DNA from: Candidatus Poseidoniaceae archaeon
GTDB taxonomy: Archaea > Thermoplasmatota > Poseidoniia > Poseidoniales > Poseidoniaceae
Length of the DNA: 6,166 nucleotides
Assembly: GCA_029250345.1 (NCBI GenBank)
Contig: JAQXFL010000026.1
Location: 1 to 6,166, forward strand
Direction: 5' to 3'
The position numbers and the translations under genes are program-made. Each line of letters starts with the position of its first letter. Positions within the stretch are counted from its first letter, which is position 1. Below, piece after piece: positions 4,471-6,166 of this stretch. A model generated the notes under the pieces. It saw only the letters and a list, made by a program, of their open reading frames with translations. It had not been told where the DNA came from and did not search any database.

Positions 4471-5754
4471 ATGGGAACATTTGCATTTAAAATGCCAGAT
4501 ATCGGAGAAGGCGTCGTCGAAGGCGAAGTCGTAGAATGGATGGTCGCTGTCGGAGACAGCGTCAAAGAAGATGATCCGATTCTTTCTGTCATGACCGACA
4601 AAGCAACTGTAGAGATTCCATCACCGGTTGATGGTAAGGTTACCAAGGTCATCGGTGAAGCCGGTGACATTCTACCTGTTGGTGTCGTTTGCATCGAGTT
4701 TGAAGTCGATGGCGACGGAAATGCATCCGCATCCGCTCCAGCTCCTGAAGCGAAAACTGAACCGGCACCAGCACCCGAACCTAAGGCAGAACCAGCGCCG
4801 GCTCCAGCCCCAACTCCAGCACCGGTTGCAACGCCTCCTCCTGCCCCAGCAGCAGTCGAGCGTGCACCAGGAACAAAGGCCCTAGCGAGTCCAGCCGTAC
4901 GCCAAAGGGCACGACAAGCAAACGTAGACCTCAATTTCGTTGCCGGATCAGGTCCTGCTGGACGCATCAGTCATGCTGACCTGGACCGACACATTGCAGG
5001 CGGAGCATCTGGAGCATCATCTGCACGCCCAATGGGCGGCTCGGCCAAAGTAGAACGAAACGGTACTGAAGACATCAAGGTCATCGGACTTCGTCGAAAG
5101 ATTGCTGACGGAATGATGTCCTCCTACAGCACCATCCCTCACTTTTCTTACTTTGAAGAAGTGGACGTTACCGCCTTGGAAGAACTGCGCCAGCACCTTA
5201 ACGCAACACGTCCAGAAGGTGCTCCAAAACTCACCTATCTGCCGTTCATCATGCAAGCATTGGTGAAAGCGTTGGAACAGCGTCCGGAATGCAATGCATT
5301 GTACGACGATGAAGCAAACGTCGTCACTCGCCATGAAGCCATCAACCTCGGAATTGCAACCCAAACCGACCGAGGACTCTACGTTCCTGTTGTCAAGCAC
5401 GTTGAAGCCATGGATATTTGGAGCGCTGCAACAGAAATGCTGCGAGTTACCTCCGCCACTCGAGACGGAAAAGCAGGGGTCGAAGACCTCAGCGGTTCAA
5501 CCTTCACCATCACCAGCCTGGGACGGCTCGGTGGACTCGGCGCAACGCCCATCATCAACAAACCCGAAGTTGGGATTCTTGGAGTCCACAATGCAAAAGA
5601 CCGTGCTGTTGTACGCAACGGACACGTTGTTGTTCGCCGAATGATGAACCTCTCTTCTTCATGGGACCACCGTGTTGTCGACGGCCATGATGGCGCCACC
5701 CTCGTCCAGTTGGTTAAAACTTACTTAGAGAATCCCGCTACAATTTTCATGTGA
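4471..5754 (+). CDS. bkdB: Dihydrolipoyl acyltransferase E2 of the branched-chain complex
   Basis: E2 is the core of the complex: its swinging lipoyl arm takes the acyl group from E1 and passes it to CoA. One lipoyl domain spans about 4-79, with the lipoylated Lys44 in MTDKATVEIPSPV. An Ala/Pro/Glu/Lys-rich flexible linker covers 86-128. The peripheral-subunit (E3/E1) binding domain is about 138-175, with ASPAVRQRARQ and GPAGRISHADL. A second linker is rich in Gly, Ser and Ala (176-192). The catalytic domain runs from about 203 to 427, with SLGRLGGLGATPIINKPEV (349-367) and the active-site DHRVVDG containing His400 and Asp404. MPDIGEG, VMTDKATVEIPSPV and the TPIINxPEV block are typical of branched-chain E2. 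Single-lipoyl-domain E2 of 427 residues is normal for bkd. LipA upstream is its probable modifying enzyme; no octanoyltransferase gene is present here. Confidence 0.95.
   Translation: MGTFAFKMPDIGEGVVEGEVVEWMVAVGDSVKEDDPILSVMTDKATVEIPSPVDGKVTKVIGEAGDILPVGVVCIEFEVDGDGNASASAPAPEAKTEPAPAPEPKAEPAPAPAPTPAPVATPPPAPAAVERAPGTKALASPAVRQRARQANVDLNFVAGSGPAGRISHADLDRHIAGGASGASSARPMGGSAKVERNGTEDIKVIGLRRKIADGMMSSYSTIPHFSYFEEVDVTALEELRQHLNATRPEGAPKLTYLPFIMQALVKALEQRPECNALYDDEANVVTRHEAINLGIATQTDRGLYVPVVKHVEAMDIWSAATEMLRVTSATRDGKAGVEDLSGSTFTITSLGRLGGLGATPIINKPEVGILGVHNAKDRAVVRNGHVVVRRMMNLSSSWDHRVVDGHDGATLVQLVKTYLENPATIFM
4726..4854 (+). repeat. Low-complexity Ala/Pro/Glu/Lys linker coding region
   Basis: Codons for residues 86-128 of E2 form imperfect tandem units such as PAPEAKTE, PAPEPKAE and PAPAPTPA. 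The linker lets the lipoyl domain swing between active sites. The repeat structure explains the long open frame on the opposite strand here and makes the length prone to variation between strains. Confidence 0.8.
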
Positions 5755-5758
5755 GGTG
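5753..5758 (+). promoter_or_regulatory. Shine-Dalgarno site of E3, fixing a GTG start
   Basis: GAGGTG overlaps the TGA stop of E2 and is five bases before GTG at 5764. The nearer ATG (5759) and GTG (5762) both run into an immediate TGA, so the GTG at 5764 is the start. Confidence 0.85.
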
Positions 5759-5763
5759 ATGGT

Positions 5764-6166
5764 GTGAAAACAAAGCAATGTCAAGTACTCGTCATCGGAG
5801 CTGGCCCCGGAGGCTACGTTTCTGCTATTCGTTCGGCTCAACTCGGAATGAAAACCATCATCGTTGAAGGAGAACGTGCTGGTGGCACCTGCCTCATTCG
5901 CGGATGCATTCCCTCAAAGGCGCTCATTCATGCGGCACACACCTTCCACAACCTCGCTAAGCACGCCAAGAAGGACGGGCACATGGGAATTTCAATTCCA
6001 AGCCCAGCCGAACTCAACATGGCCAACCTGGTCGGTTGGAAAGAAGGCATCGTCGACCGCCTCAACAAAGGGGTAGAGGCTCTTTTGAAGAATGCAGGAG
6101 CAGAACTGATCACCGGATGGGCGACCTTTGAGGACGCAAAGACCGTGAAGATTGGAGAAGGCAAAG
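5764..6166 (+). CDS. lpdV: Dihydrolipoamide dehydrogenase E3, N-terminal part
   Basis: E3 is the FAD flavoprotein that reoxidises the dihydrolipoyl group of E2 and reduces NAD+. The window keeps the first 134 codons; the gene runs off the right edge, where a full protein would have about 460-480 residues. The FAD-binding Rossmann motif GAGPGGY is at 12-18 after a beta strand (QVLVIG), with the acidic end of strand 2 at Glu35. The redox-active disulfide is Cys43 and Cys48 in GGTCLIRGCIPSK, with the usual Asn after the first Cys-Leu replaced by Ile. WKEGIVDRLNKGVEALLKN and the following GWA resemble P. putida LpdV, the branched-chain E3 (sometimes simply called lpdA). It starts with GTG nine bases after E2, completing the E1-E2-E3 set. 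Confidence 0.94.
   Translation, partial: MKTKQCQVLVIGAGPGGYVSAIRSAQLGMKTIIVEGERAGGTCLIRGCIPSKALIHAAHTFHNLAKHAKKDGHMGISIPSPAELNMANLVGWKEGIVDRLNKGVEALLKNAGAELITGWATFEDAKTVKIGEGK

Noticed and set aside
4359..4967. Minus-strand open frame of 202 codons rich in Ala, Gly and Ser
   Set aside because: It is the antisense of the Ala/Pro-rich E2 linker, which lacks stop codons by composition alone.

Overview
This window looks like a piece of archaeal chromosome carrying a bacterial-style branched-chain 2-oxoacid dehydrogenase (BCKDH) operon with its own lipoyl synthase gene. The archaeal call rests mainly on the minus-strand tRNA-Leu(UAA). Its D-arm has the archaeal/eukaryotic GGUCAAAGGC form, its short variable arm (UCCCGUAUGGGUUC) is close to the archaeal consensus, and CCA is not encoded. 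An aerobic heterotroph of the Thermoplasmatota, such as marine group II (Poseidoniales), is my best guess from gene content. That guess is inference; nothing here proves the lineage.

Layout. Bases 1-137 hold a promoter-like stretch and perhaps the first codons of a minus-strand gene leaving the window, plus a copy of the 3' end of the neighbouring tRNA. The tRNA-Leu lies at 138-221 (minus). A gap of about 50 bases with an inverted repeat separates it from a minus-strand short-chain dehydrogenase (271-1017) whose catalytic pattern (Asp-Tyr-Lys, TGxxKRIG) is that of pteridine reductase/FolM rather than of a standard SDR. A divergent intergenic region with several small palindromes follows. From there to the right edge everything is on the plus strand: lipA, E1-alpha (bkdA1), E1-beta (bkdA2), E2 (bkdB) and the first 134 codons of E3 (lpdV/lpdA), which is cut by the window end.

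How the genes fit together. E1-alpha/beta decarboxylate a 2-oxoacid on thiamine diphosphate and pass the acyl group to the lipoyl lysine of E2. E2 transfers it to CoA, and E3 reoxidises the dihydrolipoyl arm with NAD+. LipA inserts the two sulfurs that turn an octanoyl group on E2 into the lipoyl group, so the first gene supplies the cofactor the next four use. Intergenic gaps are only 9, 9, 2 and 9 bases. Three of the four junctions share one design: the TGA stop is embedded in a TGAGGTG Shine-Dalgarno sequence, five bases before the next start codon. This points to one co-translated operon. All five plus-strand frames are intact, and I see no transposase, CRISPR array or phage gene. I did not find a new multi-gene system; the more interesting points are small-scale (the tRNA 3'-end duplication, the paired palindrome/GTTTAAC promoters, the junction motif, the pteridine-reductase-type SDR and the LIAS-like lipA).
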